Positions 41,254 through 51,350 of a stretch of 64,000 nucleotides of DNA are shown in pieces. Position 1 is the stretch's first letter. Each line of letters starts with the position of its first letter. The notes beneath the pieces were generated by a model. That model searched no databases, was not told the DNA's origin, and saw only the letters and a program-made list of their open reading frames with translations. This DNA is from Rhynchopus euleeides. Its lineage: Eukaryota > Euglenozoa > Diplonemea > Diplonemida > Diplonemidae. The position numbers and the translations under genes are program-made. The stretch covers positions 186,001 to 250,000 of the forward strand of contig OY723284.1 in the NCBI GenBank assembly GCA_963210315.1. Direction: 5' to 3'.

Positions 41254-42599
41254 CTAGGCACTCGCAGCTTCTTCTGTGGTGCGTTGCTGGGAGGGACCGA
41301 GCGCCTGGCCCGCACCCGATATGAGGGAACAGAGTGCATCACGCAACCGCTGCGGGATGTCAAGAGCATTTGCATCCGCGAAGCCCTGGTCTTTAAGAGC
41401 CATGTCCTCTGCTATCACTGAGATAGCCGTGCTATGCTGCAGGACTGCAGGGTCATCTTGCAGAAGACCTGAGTCCAGCCCGGTCTCGGTGAAGAAGGGC
41501 GTAAACATAACCGGGTTCGCACTCGTTGTCATACGCGGCAACGCATTCCCTGTCTTCTGGGAGTACTGCGCGGAAAAGTGGTCGTCATCAGGCAGGATTC
41601 TCAGGTCTGGCTCATCTAGAAATGCGACTACGGCGCTAACAAACGAACTGGAAGGAACACCGTGCTCCGCATATGTGTAATACCCAGGTGTCACAGCGAC
41701 ACGAGACATCCGCTCGGAGGGCCCCAGCTGGCGCCCCCTGTAGTTCGTGTCGTAATCGCAATTCTCTCTCGCCAACTGCATCGGCCCATCGAAATACCCA
41801 CGGGAGTTGGTGAAGTACTTCTCCTTCAGCAGGTGGATAAGGATGATCACGGCGGACCCACCCATCATCAGATGGGCCAGGCTGACAGCTCTCTCATGGA
41901 CATAGTAGCTTGCAAGTCTGAACCGGTGCCACGCCAGCTGCAATTTGAGGCCCGGGACCTCGTACAAGTGGGTATCGCTGCTTTGGATGCGGGCCCGGAT
42001 ACAAGCGATCATGGAAATCTTCTGCATCAGGTCCTCCACATCGACACGGAACCTGTCGGGGGGCAGGAACAGAAGAGTAATGGATGCATGGATGGATAGG
42101 TGGGTGGGTGGGTGGGTGGGGCATTGAAACAGTAGGCCGAAGCAAGCACAAGGATGATATCTCCTTGTGTGGATGGGGAGAAGCCGCAATGCCCATACCT
42201 TGTCTTCCATGTGTGGTCCGGCGCGGCATCGTGAAGCCTCTTCTCGATGGCCTCCTCCATGGCATCCTCCATCAGCCCGTAGAGCTGGAACCGGTCGCCC
42301 TCCGGGAGCTGCGATATGCGTTCTTCCAGGTGCTGCTTCTGATCCGGGGTGACAGCGGTGTGGTTCGCAAACACCCTCGCCACTGCATAGCGCTCTGCGT
42401 CACTCACAAGATTTCTGTCAAGAGCGGAGCTGCCGTACAGTGGTTCTAAGTGGGACGCGGGCTCCGGTGTCTGAGACGACCGAGAAACATAGCACCTCAC
42501 GCTGCGCCTGAGGATAGCGTACAAGCTCTTTCGAAACACGCCGGCCTGCCGCCGGTCGCGCGCCACACTGCGCACAGCACAGGGCATGGCAACAACCAT
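41254..42599 (-). CDS. Two-exon protein with mitochondrial-type presequence and one membrane helix
   Basis: Exon 1 42599-42199, intron 42198-42053 (146 bp, GTATGG...CAG), exon 2 42052-41254. The join gives HTWKT-RFRVDVEDL and a 399-residue product. The N-terminus (MVVAMPCAVRSVARDRRQAG) is rich in Arg, Ala and Ser with no acids early, typical of a mitochondrial presequence. Residues about 65-125 form charged helices. A hydrophobic stretch LAHLMMGGSAVIILIHLL in exon 2 is a likely membrane span. The C-terminal half is soluble-looking and ends TTEEAASA. I do not recognise the family. A lineage-specific subunit of a mitochondrial membrane complex is one possibility, inferred only from signal plus helix. 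Confidence 0.75.
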
Positions 42600-42970
42600 C
42601 TGCGCAGCACGGCAATGTGGCACCCTCCGGATGGAGTCACCTGTTTGGGGCTTGTGGGTTTGTGTGTGCGTCAAAAGACAGTGGAGATGGATCACCAGAT
42701 TCCTGAAATTCTTGGGCTGTGGGTTTCGGTGCGACATCCACTGAACAACAAGAGCAACGTGCGAATCGTACGGGGTGGGGGGTGGCGACCCTTTCTTTGC
42801 ATCCTCGACGACGTGAAAAAACCCCCCACCTCATCACGCCGCGCCGCGTGTTTTTTTTAAAGCACACTCGTGTGAGCGGAAAGCGCCCCACCACAGCTGC
42901 AACCAAACGTGCTCTATACACTAACCCCACCCTTCATCAGGCTCAGGGTGTGATCAGTTCAGGGTTTTGT
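42600..42970. other. Spacer between host gene and retrotransposon
   Basis: About 370 bp upstream of the minus-strand gene and left of the first retrotransposon repeat. No gene or clear repeat seen. The sequence AGCGTCAACGC-type motif begins only at 42971. Confidence 0.55.
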
Positions 42971-43694
42971 GTGTAGAAGCGTCAACGCAACAAACTATCA
43001 AGCAGGCGAGAGAATCAAGAGGGGGGCAAGAGTGACAGAAGCGGACAGAGTACGCCGAGCTGCGTGGTTGTTCTGAAGAGAGAGGGACAGTAACTACGCC
43101 GTGCGTAACTACGGGCTGAGGGAGTACGCCGAGCTGCGCGTATTTTGAGGTCAGAGAGGGACAGTAACTACGCCGAGCTGCGTGTATCTTACAGAGAGGG
43201 GCAGTAACAACGCCGTGCTGCGTGTAACAAAGTGTAGAAGCGTCAACGCAACAAACTATCAAGCAGGCGAGAGAATCAAGAGGGGGGCAAGAGTGACAGA
43301 AGCGGACAGAGTACGCCGAGCTGCGTGGTTGTTCTGAAGAGAGAGGGACAGTAACTACGCCGTGCGTAACTACGGGCTGAGGGAGTACGCCGAGCTGCGC
43401 GTATTTTGAGGTCAGAGAGGGACAGTAACTACGCCGAGCTGCGTGTATCTTACAGAGAGGGGCAGTAACAACGCCGTGCTGCGTGTAACAAACAGAGAGG
43501 GACAGTAACTACGCCGAGCTGCGTGTATCTTACAGAGAGGGACAGTAACAACGCCGTGCTGCGTGTAACAAACAGAGAGGGACAGTAACTACGCCGAGCT
43601 GCGTGTATCTTACAGAGAGGGACAGTAACAACGCCGTGCTGCGTGTAACAAACAGAGAGGGACAGTAACTACGCCGAGCTGCGTAACAGAGAAG
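42971..43694 (+). repeat. 5' repeat and tandem leader of the YR retrotransposon
   Basis: A 261-bp unit (42971-43231) is repeated from 43232. From about 43150 the sequence is a run of 40-bp half-units, GACAGTAACTACGCCGAGCT.. and GACAGTAACAACGCCGTGCT.., alternating as an 80-bp dimer up to the gag start. Such tandem leaders commonly hold the promoter of a retroelement. The gag ATG follows the last, truncated half-unit directly. Confidence 0.85.
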
Positions 43695-44765
43695 ATGGCC
43701 ACTCTGGATTGGGACACCCTGAAGGTTCCCGACCCCGCCCACCCCGACAACGAGCCAGCAGAGCGTCGCCCCGAGTGCATATTCGAAACCTGCAATACAA
43801 CGCACACAGCCAGGACCGCATTCAGCTGCCACGACTGCGGTGGGACCACGGTCAGGACGTGCATGAGAGAGCACATCCCGGCGCACATCGTCCCCGAATG
43901 GCTCGAGGGCGCAGGGGACAGGGGCTGGGTGTGCCCCGAGTGCGCATGGGTCCGGCAGGCGGTCGACGAGGAGACCGCGGCGGACCTGGCAGCAGGGGCG
44001 GGCGAGCTAGGCGAGGACGGGGAGTACAGCGAGGCGGACAGCCAGAGTGGCACGGGCCTCCAGCACAGGGACGCACACCACCCCGCCGACTCGAACACCG
44101 ATCTCCGCGTGGCGAACTCGCTGGAGTACCTGCTGAAGTTGACAGGCCGGCTGGAGAAGGAGCAGAAGGAGCTGAAGAAGACCGTGGAGACGCAGGCGAA
44201 GCAGATCGCCACTCTGCAGAAGGCGCTGCAGCGGACGGAGGCCGAGCTGCCCGCTGACTTCTCCGCCCACATCGTGTCGACCTGGGGATCGTCGATCGCC
44301 ACTGCCCCCGGACGCAGGTTGGTGAAAGCTGAGGTATCCCGGGTTTTCCGACAGGCGGAGCTCAGCGATGCCCCGAGTTCACCGGACTGGCAACACCAGC
44401 TCATCCAGGCCTTCGACTCTCTGTTTCAGACAATGGGGCTGATCCGCGACGACGACGATCCGGACCGGTTTATCGAGGCCCTTCACAAGACAATCGTCGC
44501 TATGAACTCACACTTTCTCCTGAAGGGGCGAGCGGGCGCCCGCCTCTACCTGGCAAAGGCGAAGATTATGGACCCAGCGAAGTACGATGCGGTGGCACAC
44601 GGGCGCCTACTCCGGGAGGGGCGGGCCACGCAGGACGACACGCAGGAGAGGCGGGCCGCGTTTCAGGAGCGGTTCCTGCAGGAGCGTAACACGCAGGACC
44701 GCCCCGCGCCCTACTCGGGAAAGGGCCACCACAAAGGACGGGGGGGGAAAGGCAAGCGACAGTGA
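43695..44765 (+). CDS. Gag-like protein of the YR retrotransposon
   Basis: 356 residues, starting MATLDWDTLKVPDPAHPDN. Residues about 30-95 carry a Cys/His cluster (CIFETC, FSCHDCGG, VRTCMREH, WVCPECAWV) resembling a RING/PHD-type zinc fold. An acidic linker follows, then a coiled coil at about 137-180 (LEYLLKLTGRLEKEQKELKK). The C-terminal half is helical. The end is basic and Gly-rich (GKGHHKGRGGKGKRQ), suited to RNA binding. It ends in CAG TGA CTT at 44760-44768. The same frame continues open into the recombinase, so readthrough would yield a gag-recombinase fusion. It is assigned as gag by position, coiled coil and basic tail. Confidence 0.85.
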   Translation: MATLDWDTLKVPDPAHPDNEPAERRPECIFETCNTTHTARTAFSCHDCGGTTVRTCMREHIPAHIVPEWLEGAGDRGWVCPECAWVRQAVDEETAADLAAGAGELGEDGEYSEADSQSGTGLQHRDAHHPADSNTDLRVANSLEYLLKLTGRLEKEQKELKKTVETQAKQIATLQKALQRTEAELPADFSAHIVSTWGSSIATAPGRRLVKAEVSRVFRQAELSDAPSSPDWQHQLIQAFDSLFQTMGLIRDDDDPDRFIEALHKTIVAMNSHFLLKGRAGARLYLAKAKIMDPAKYDAVAHGRLLREGRATQDDTQERRAAFQERFLQERNTQDRPAPYSGKGHHKGRGGKGKRQ

Positions 44766-45785
44766 CTTCCCGACACCAGCAGGGGACGCCCGCGGGCCAC
44801 GACCCTCCCCCCCGCCGCGGTGGTGTATGTGAAGGCAGTACCATCTGCCCCCCCGTCAACAAGAGGACGCCCCCGCAAGACCGAGACGAGCGTGACCCCG
44901 GAGGAAGCAACCACCATTCGCCAGGAACTACAGCACACCCTGTCCCAAGCCCTCGCACCCACATACTGGGGGGCCCTCCGCCGCACATACGACAGATACT
45001 CGCAGTTCCGGGAAGGGTGGATGAAAGCGGAGAGGCGGACACTGCCACACGACGAAGGGGCGGTGCTGTGGGTCACGAAGCAACGGAAGGACGGGCTATC
45101 AGTGCAGTCCGCCCTCCAGTACCTCAACAACCTTGCAGCAGCACTCAGACGCTTCGCAGCGTTCCCCCTCGACGGAAGACAAATTGTGGCGGACTACAGG
45201 CGGGCGCTGAAGCGGGGAGGAGCACTACGACCACAGAAGCAAGCAGAACCAGCAACAGCCCACAACATCCGGGAGGCGCTAGCGAAGGAGCCACGTCCCA
45301 TCGTGAAACTGCTGCTCGGCATCATGTGGGGGGGTGCGGCAAGGGCTTCGGACGCACTGCGTTTGGATGTGAAGGACGTCACATCGGAAAAGCGCAGCGA
45401 GCCGATATACGTGCGCTGGACCCAGTCGAAGGCGGACCCTTTCCACATGGGTCACATCACAGGAATCTCCCTGCCGAAGGACCTACACCGTATCCTCCGA
45501 CACCGCCTCCGCAGGGCGCGCAGTGCAGGAGAGACGAGACTGTTCCCGGCGGACGTCACCTACCGGACCGTGGTAAAAGCCGTCAAGCGGGCACGGAGGG
45601 GGCTCACGGCACACTCTCTGCGGAGGGGGGCACTCACACAGCTTGCGCGGAAGAACGTTCCACTGGAGGAGGTGCGCCTCCTCTCGAGACACGCGACGGT
45701 CGACGGTGTGATGCGTTACGTATCAGCGGCGGAAAACGCACACGCGCGCGAGACAGCACAGGTGTCGGCGAAGATCGAGTGGTGA
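44766..45785 (+). CDS. Tyrosine recombinase of the YR retrotransposon
   Basis: Open from the codon after the gag TGA, in the same frame, to TGA at 45783-45785. There is no ATG before the conserved core; the first possible start is GTG at 44820. Numbered from there, the catalytic set is complete: R175 (GGAARASDALRL), K204 (WTQSKADP), H265-x-x-R268 (TAHSLRRGALTQLA), H291 (LLSRHATVDG) and nucleophile Y300 (VMRYVSAAE). The N-terminal ~130 residues form the SAM-like core-binding domain. It should integrate a circular DNA intermediate by strand exchange instead of a DDE integrase. Expression probably needs readthrough of the gag stop. Confidence 0.93.
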   Translation, partial: LPDTSRGRPRATTLPPAAVVYVKAVPSAPPSTRGRPRKTETSVTPEEATTIRQELQHTLSQALAPTYWGALRRTYDRYSQFREGWMKAERRTLPHDEGAVLWVTKQRKDGLSVQSALQYLNNLAAALRRFAAFPLDGRQIVADYRRALKRGGALRPQKQAEPATAHNIREALAKEPRPIVKLLLGIMWGGAARASDALRLDVKDVTSEKRSEPIYVRWTQSKADPFHMGHITGISLPKDLHRILRHRLRRARSAGETRLFPADVTYRTVVKAVKRARRGLTAHSLRRGALTQLARKNVPLEEVRLLSRHATVDGVMRYVSAAENAHARETAQVSAKIEW

Positions 45786-45796
45786 AGAAAAAAAAA

Positions 45797-47623
45797 CGAC
45801 AGCAAGGGGGGACTACGCGCACACAGCCAAAACCCCTGACAGCAACCCACTTCCCGGGGACCACGAGGCTGTTCGCAGCGCGCCGCTACTACGAAGATGC
45901 CACATCCGACGAAGCCACGTCCGACCCTCCACCCAGTGATGAGGAAGCGTGGAGCGAGGTGGATATCGCAGAGTCGTACGGTCCGGGTGTCGAGGACCTC
46001 TACGGGGAGGACTTGGGTGTGTGCACGGGGGGGAAGGTGATACGGCCAGCCAACGCGAAGACGGAGCTGCCGGAGGAAGAGGACTACATCGCGGAGATCT
46101 GCACCTCACGCCTCAATCTCAAGGAACTGCGACGGTTGGACAGCGAGGGTGAACTGACGGGGGTCCTGGACCTCATCACCAAGCCAGCCGCTTTCGCTGA
46201 CGCACTGCTTCCCGAGGCCCGCCAAGAACTACGTAAAACGGGGAGGAAGGTATCACGCCACATGTTGCACCACCTGGACACCTTGGTTGAGTATGGCGTC
46301 CTGACGGAGGCGGATGCACACCCGTACCTCACGCTGCCAGCGTTCACCGTGTCCAAGAAGTCTGGGGGCCAACGTTTCATCGTCGACGCAAGGCGGCTAA
46401 ACGCACTGATGACACGCCCACCGGACATGCGTTTGCAGGACATCACGGAGGTGACACAGCGAGTGGCCGCGGCGAGCTGGGTGGTGATGGCAGATGCACG
46501 CAGCTGGTTCTACCAGTTCCCCGTACACAAGGAGATCCAACGCTACTTCGAAGTGCGCCTAGGCGGGGAGAGAAAGACATTCGTGAAGACCTTCCTGACT
46601 GTCATGTGCATGGGGTGGTCACATTCCCCGGCAATCGCGAACCGCAGCGCACGCGTGCTGCTCCCGCCAGAGCACGGAATAGTCTGGATTGACAACTTCA
46701 TCGCTGTCGGAGACTCCCTACCAGAGGCACAGGCGAGGTACGCCGACTTCATCAGCCGCTGCGAGAAGGTGGGGGCCGCCCTGAACTTCGACGACACACA
46801 ACACGGCGTGCCGCTGCAGGACTTCACAGTGTTCGGGATCCACTTCGACCTGACGCGACACCGTTTCCGCATGGACACAGCCTGGGTGCAAAAAGTCCTC
46901 GGACGGGAAGAGTACAAGGAAGTCGTCAACGGCCACACGACACCACGCAGGGCGTTCAGAGTATTCGGGTCTTTCGTCTGGCAGTCGTATGTGATGCGGA
47001 CACCGATGTGTTACATGCCAGCCGTGTTGTCCTTCGTGCGGCGCATCGCGAAGCAGACTCACTCGAACAACGCCCGATGGGACTCCAGGGTCGCAGTACC
47101 TCCGTCAGTGCAGGCGGAGACAGTGGCGCGGACACGACTCATCGAGGACAACGAGTGGTATACGCCGCAGAACCCGCCACCGACCATTGAGCTCTGGACA
47201 GACGCGTCATCCACGGCGTGGGCGGCGGTGCTCGTGTTACCGGGAGGGGAGTCAGTGTCCCAAGGTGCGTTCGAAGGGAGCGACGCGGACACGAACATCT
47301 TCCTGAAGGAAGCGTATGCAGTGTGGCAGGGGGTGCGCATGATGCAGCGTGTGAGGGAGGCAAGCGTGACCTGCCACATAGACAACCTCGGCCTGGTGTT
47401 CGCGCTCCGGAAGGGCCACTGCGCCAACTACCGAGGCAACCTTCTGCTGCAGGAGATATACACAACAGCGCGCCGCCAGCAGATACGACTGATTCCACAC
47501 TGGGTTGCGACCCACGACCAACGCGCAGACGCGTACACGCGAGGGACGCAGGCCACACACCCCGTGGAGTTGCCACCAGTGTCGATGCCACCTACACTTT
47601 TACCAGCGCGCCCGCCTCGTTGA
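45797..47623 (+). CDS. Reverse transcriptase-RNase H of the YR retrotransposon
   Basis: About 608 residues in the -1 frame relative to the recombinase. No ATG occurs before the RT core; entry is plausible at AAAAAAC (45791-45797). Landmarks are the fingers block FTVSKKSGGQRFIVDARRLN, motif A MADARSWFYQFPV, motif B region VMCMGWSHSPAIANRSA, and the catalytic box VWIDNFIAVGD, where the usual second Asp of xDD is Asn. RNase H follows: LWTDASSTAWA, FLKEAYAV, CHIDNLGLV and THDQRADAYTRG, all acidic residues present. An acidic linker (SDEATSDPPPSDEEAWSEVD) precedes the RT. The ORF is intact to the stop at 47621. Confidence 0.92.
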   Translation, partial: RQQGGTTRTQPKPLTATHFPGTTRLFAARRYYEDATSDEATSDPPPSDEEAWSEVDIAESYGPGVEDLYGEDLGVCTGGKVIRPANAKTELPEEEDYIAEICTSRLNLKELRRLDSEGELTGVLDLITKPAAFADALLPEARQELRKTGRKVSRHMLHHLDTLVEYGVLTEADAHPYLTLPAFTVSKKSGGQRFIVDARRLNALMTRPPDMRLQDITEVTQRVAAASWVVMADARSWFYQFPVHKEIQRYFEVRLGGERKTFVKTFLTVMCMGWSHSPAIANRSARVLLPPEHGIVWIDNFIAVGDSLPEAQARYADFISRCEKVGAALNFDDTQHGVPLQDFTVFGIHFDLTRHRFRMDTAWVQKVLGREEYKEVVNGHTTPRRAFRVFGSFVWQSYVMRTPMCYMPAVLSFVRRIAKQTHSNNARWDSRVAVPPSVQAETVARTRLIEDNEWYTPQNPPPTIELWTDASSTAWAAVLVLPGGESVSQGAFEGSDADTNIFLKEAYAVWQGVRMMQRVREASVTCHIDNLGLVFALRKGHCANYRGNLLLQEIYTTARRQQIRLIPHWVATHDQRADAYTRGTQATHPVELPPVSMPPTLLPARPPR

Positions 47624-47660
47624 GAACGAGACGGACACGTCCCTCCGGATGAGGGTCCTG

Positions 47661-47685
47661 GTGTAGAAGCGTCAACGCAACAAAC
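47661..47685 (+). repeat. 3' copy of the 25-bp YR-element repeat
   Basis: GTGTAGAAGCGTCAACGCAA plus CAAAC, identical to 42971-42995 and 43232-43256. It lies 38 bp after the RT stop and marks the 3' side of the split-repeat structure. Similarity to the 5' unit ends right after it. Confidence 0.88.
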
Positions 47686-50600
47686 AAAAGGAAATTCATC
47701 AGAGCGGTTGTAGCTGTGAAGTGATAGGGCGCTTTTGTAACAGCCACACGCACCGAGCGAACTCAGATGCGGACTTCGCTTCTGCCCCACAACACCCACC
47801 CCCTCCCCCGACCCCTCCCTCCAGGATTTTCGCAGCCACGATGCCCTGAGGCACCCTGAATGCAGCAGGAACGGTTTTCATCTTCTCTCTGCGGCAGCGT
47901 CCCTCTAACAAACTGCCCGCCCAACGGGCATCGAGACAGCCGGCCAAAGGGGGGTGGGGGGAGGAAGGGCATTGCCAGGTAGAGGAGGAGTGGGGCACAG
48001 TGCCAACCTGCCACAACTTAAATCGCAAGATAGTGTCGAGACACAGAGGATGTGTGTGTGTGTGTGGGGGGGGGGGGGGGGACGGGGGGGGACTAGCACC
48101 AGCCCCCACCCCTGACCGTTACAGGTTGCCTTGCCACCTTTGTTTGCAATGTATAACACAGTTCACGACTGGGATAGCAGATCAGTTCTCGTGCGTTTGT
48201 CTTTCGTGGACTTCCTGCACGATGCAGGTCCGCTAATCCAACATTTTTTTTTTGCGGCCTGTGTGGTTGTCTTCGTCGTTTTTCTTCTGCGACCGGACAT
48301 CCCCTTCTGGAGACACCGATCTACACTATGAACCGCTAGCTGATGCTGGAGCTTTCGGGAGCCTCTGCGAGTGGGTGGCCACGTTTTCTTTGGTGGACGC
48401 ATCCAAAAGGAAATAAAGAAATAAAGAACCCGAAAAGAGGTCGAGGCACCCGCTCCACACCAGCATCTTGGGGCTGGGGGTTCTCAGTTCACACAGGTGA
48501 GGATCAGTCCTCTGTGAGGCGCTTATCCTGAAGACGTTCCAGTTCCCCAGTCGGTCTCCAGAAACTCGGGCCGCGTCTGGCGCTGTATCGCCTCGGCGGG
48601 GCTGTCGTCCCTTACAGTCTTCTCTGTACGAGGTCATCCACAGGCTGCACACCTGCCCCGCGGCTGTGTGGCAGTCTTCGCGGAGTGCAATGCGAAGGTC
48701 TGGCCTGACGTGGTGTGACTATTTAGACTCCAGGTGTCTCCACCCTTCCTGGTCTGGGGAGCCTCGGTACCCAAGCCGTTTTAGGTCATGCTCCGGACCA
48801 CGGCCGTGCTAGACTCCTGGTGCAGGCACCCGTCATGGTCCGGGGACGGCCCCCCCAGGCAGTTTAACGTCTTACCCAGGACTTGATTTTTATTTTTCCC
48901 TCTTGTGTCCCATGCCTTGTTTGCAGTGATCGCATTGTTGGCCATCCTTGCTGTAGTTCGGCATGCCGCCCTTCCCACCTTCCCCCACCCCCTCCCCGGC
49001 GGTTTTGCTCTCCGTGTGGTTTGGTGGTACTGGTGAGCCATCTGGGGAAAGAACCTTGACAATCCCGGGCCGGCAGTACGTTCGTCACCCCCACGGGCTC
49101 GGCCGGTTTCTAAACCTTTAGGCAATCTACGTCCGCAGGCCAAGAACCCGGTGTGCAGATGCACGTTGGGAGCCCCCTGAAGTCCGCACACGCCCTCTCT
49201 GAGTAGTCCCCGACCAAGCGCTGGCCTCTCTGACCGACTACCATGCCGCCGCAGGCCAAGAACCCGGTGTGCCGAAGCACGTTGGGAGCCCCCTGAAGTC
49301 AACACAGCACCCCGCCAGTGGCTCCAGCTGTCCCTCCCCATGTCAGAGTTGACGGAAAAAGGCGGACCCTCTTTTGTCCCAGTGATCCGTGCTATGCACT
49401 GGGACCCCGTTGCCCAGGCGGACCAGCCTGGGGGAGCCCTCGGGGTGTGGGGTTGAGTTTTACGACTTCCCTAGGTCTTAGGTAGTTTAAGGTCGTGCCC
49501 AGGACCCAACATAGCATAGCCAATGCACAACATAGTATTCCAGCGAAGTCGTGGGGGGGGGAGGGGAGGGGGAGGACAACGTACGGAGGTATACATGAGC
49601 CATGAGCCTTGTTTAGTGGGGAAAACCAGCTGTGCTCTTCGTTCGGGCGCGACTTGCCGGTACATTGGATGTGACGTTGCCAGGTGAGAGGGGGCGGGGG
49701 CGGGGGGGGACTTCAGAAAAATAGAAATCGTTTATGCGGCAGCCCCCCAAAAAGGGCGACGCGAAGAAGATCAGCAAACCCAGAACCCGCATTGCTCGCC
49801 CACCCCTCCTCCATAGGAAAACATCGGAGGCCACGTTGAGCGTAGGGCGCACAGCCCTATGCGTTTTCTTCAATCCTCCACCTCCACCACCACCACCACC
49901 ACCACCCCCTCCCCACACGAACCCTGGAATGTCGCTACTGGCAGGATAAACGGCTGACGAGGTGTACAAATCACAAAAAAAACACGAAATCACGAATCGA
50001 GAAGAAGAGGCGCGTGTAGGGGATGACGGGGACTTCCTCGTCGAGCTCGGGCAACCCGCTTGGGTGGGTGGGGGGGGGGGTGCAAAAAATTGCCAGGAGG
50101 CACCAAGAGAAAAACGGGGCAGAGAGGTGGCATCCGGAATACGAATGGGTTCAGTTGTGCAACCGGGGGGGGGGGGGGGGGGGAGTGGGGCAGGCTCGGT
50201 CGCACTTCCCTCCCTCCATCCCCCTCCTGTCGCACATGCCAACCCCATATGCCATGCAAAGCGGTGGAAGCACACAGCATCCCGTGAGCGCGTCAGCGCA
50301 GCTTTTTGGGGTGCTGGGCCGGTCGCTTTAATGGCGGGATAGCAATATCTGTCATGTTCCTGCAATCCGGTCCTTGATAAGCACTGCGGGCGTGTCTTTG
50401 CAGTCAATGGAGTTGGGCGATCTGAAAGATGGTTTTGGTAGTCTTCGCTATCCAAGCAAGTTTTTCAGGCAAAGCTCGCCGTTTTTCCGCCTATAAATCG
50501 GAGGAAATGCAATAGCACACACCGTTTTTTCGGCACCCGGTTGCACAAACAAAACAAAAGAAACCCGGCAATCCTTTTTTCGGCACCGCCGCGAAGCCCA

Positions 50601-51140
50601 CCACATGCCTTGGGGCTGTTTGAACGATCTTGAGGGATTTTGTTTTTGCCGCGTGGCGCACGCCCCTGTGAGAGGATGGCCACACGCGACCGCTATATCC
50701 AAGATCGCAACGCCACCACCACCCGAGAAGCAAAAAAGGTTCCAGGCGGTGCATGTGAGGGGGAGCTGGGTTTTTGAAAACGCCACCCAACACACACATT
50801 AACCCCACCACCACCACCACCCCCCAGCATTCCAAAGTCGAAGGATAATCGCTGCGGCACACAAGGCTGCCAGAAGAGAGGGGGCCCGGTGCCTGCGCGC
50901 GTCCTATCGTACTGAGGCTGCTTGGTGGGGCTAGCGCAGCAGGTTCTACGGCAGGCTGCCAGAAGGCGTTTTTGTCCTATAAATCGGACTCAAAAAAAAC
51001 AACGGCAGCCCCCTCCAGGCCCCCTCCCCTGTTAAATGCGGGGGGGAGGGGGGGTGTGGGGACAAAACGGGCCAACCCCCTGTGGCAAGGACACGAGATA
51101 GCAAGGCACAGGGAGAAGGGAAGGAGAGGGGGGGGGGGGG
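47686..51140. other. Intergenic region, no gene recognised
   Basis: About 3.5 kb without a convincing gene. Contains a (TG)n run followed by a long G tract (48052-48085), a direct duplication of about 117-bp period (GCAGGCCAAGAACCCGGTGT at 49134 and 49253), a GTGGTG-type tract at 49880-49912, and G runs at 50076 and 50166. Open frames here are low-complexity. Confidence 0.55.
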
Positions 51141-51350
51141 GTAGGGGGGGTCAAATGGGGGTGACAAACACGATTTTTCAAAAAACCGGCGCAGAGGCCC
51201 CAAAGCCCCCGTAAACCCTCCAAACCCCCCCAGATCGGTCCGGAAACCCATCGAACCCCACTTTTCCACCATTCCGGGCACCTCAGGTGCCCGAATTGGG
51301 GTACCTAAATTTTGTGCCACCGTTTGGTACCGGACAGTGCCACTGTGTGG

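Larger units (their letters stand above)
42971..47685 (+). mobile_element. Tyrosine-recombinase retrotransposon (VIPER/TATE-like order gag-YR-RT-RNase H)
   Basis: A complete-looking element. The 25-bp motif GTGTAGAAGCGTCAACGCAA plus CAAAC occurs at 42971, 43232 and 47661, bracketing the coding region as split direct repeats rather than LTRs. Between the first two copies lies a 261-bp unit that recurs in part after the second. A 40-bp/80-bp tandem then leads to the gag ATG at 43695. Coding order is gag, tyrosine recombinase, RT-RNase H. No integrase or protease is seen. DIRS and Ngaro elements usually place the recombinase after the RT; recombinase-before-RT is what I know from kinetoplastid VIPER/TATE. 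It lies antisense to the host genes. Confidence 0.9.

Noticed and set aside
44762..45781. Long N-terminal extension of the RT frame across the recombinase
   Set aside because: The extension is Pro/Arg/Gly/Thr-rich and lies opposite in phase to the clearly conserved recombinase; the RT proper becomes recognisable only after the A9 run.
49613..50455. 280-codon minus-strand frame with poly-Gly run
   Set aside because: The Gly run derives from a GTGGTG-type tract; the rest matches no family and contains homopolymers.
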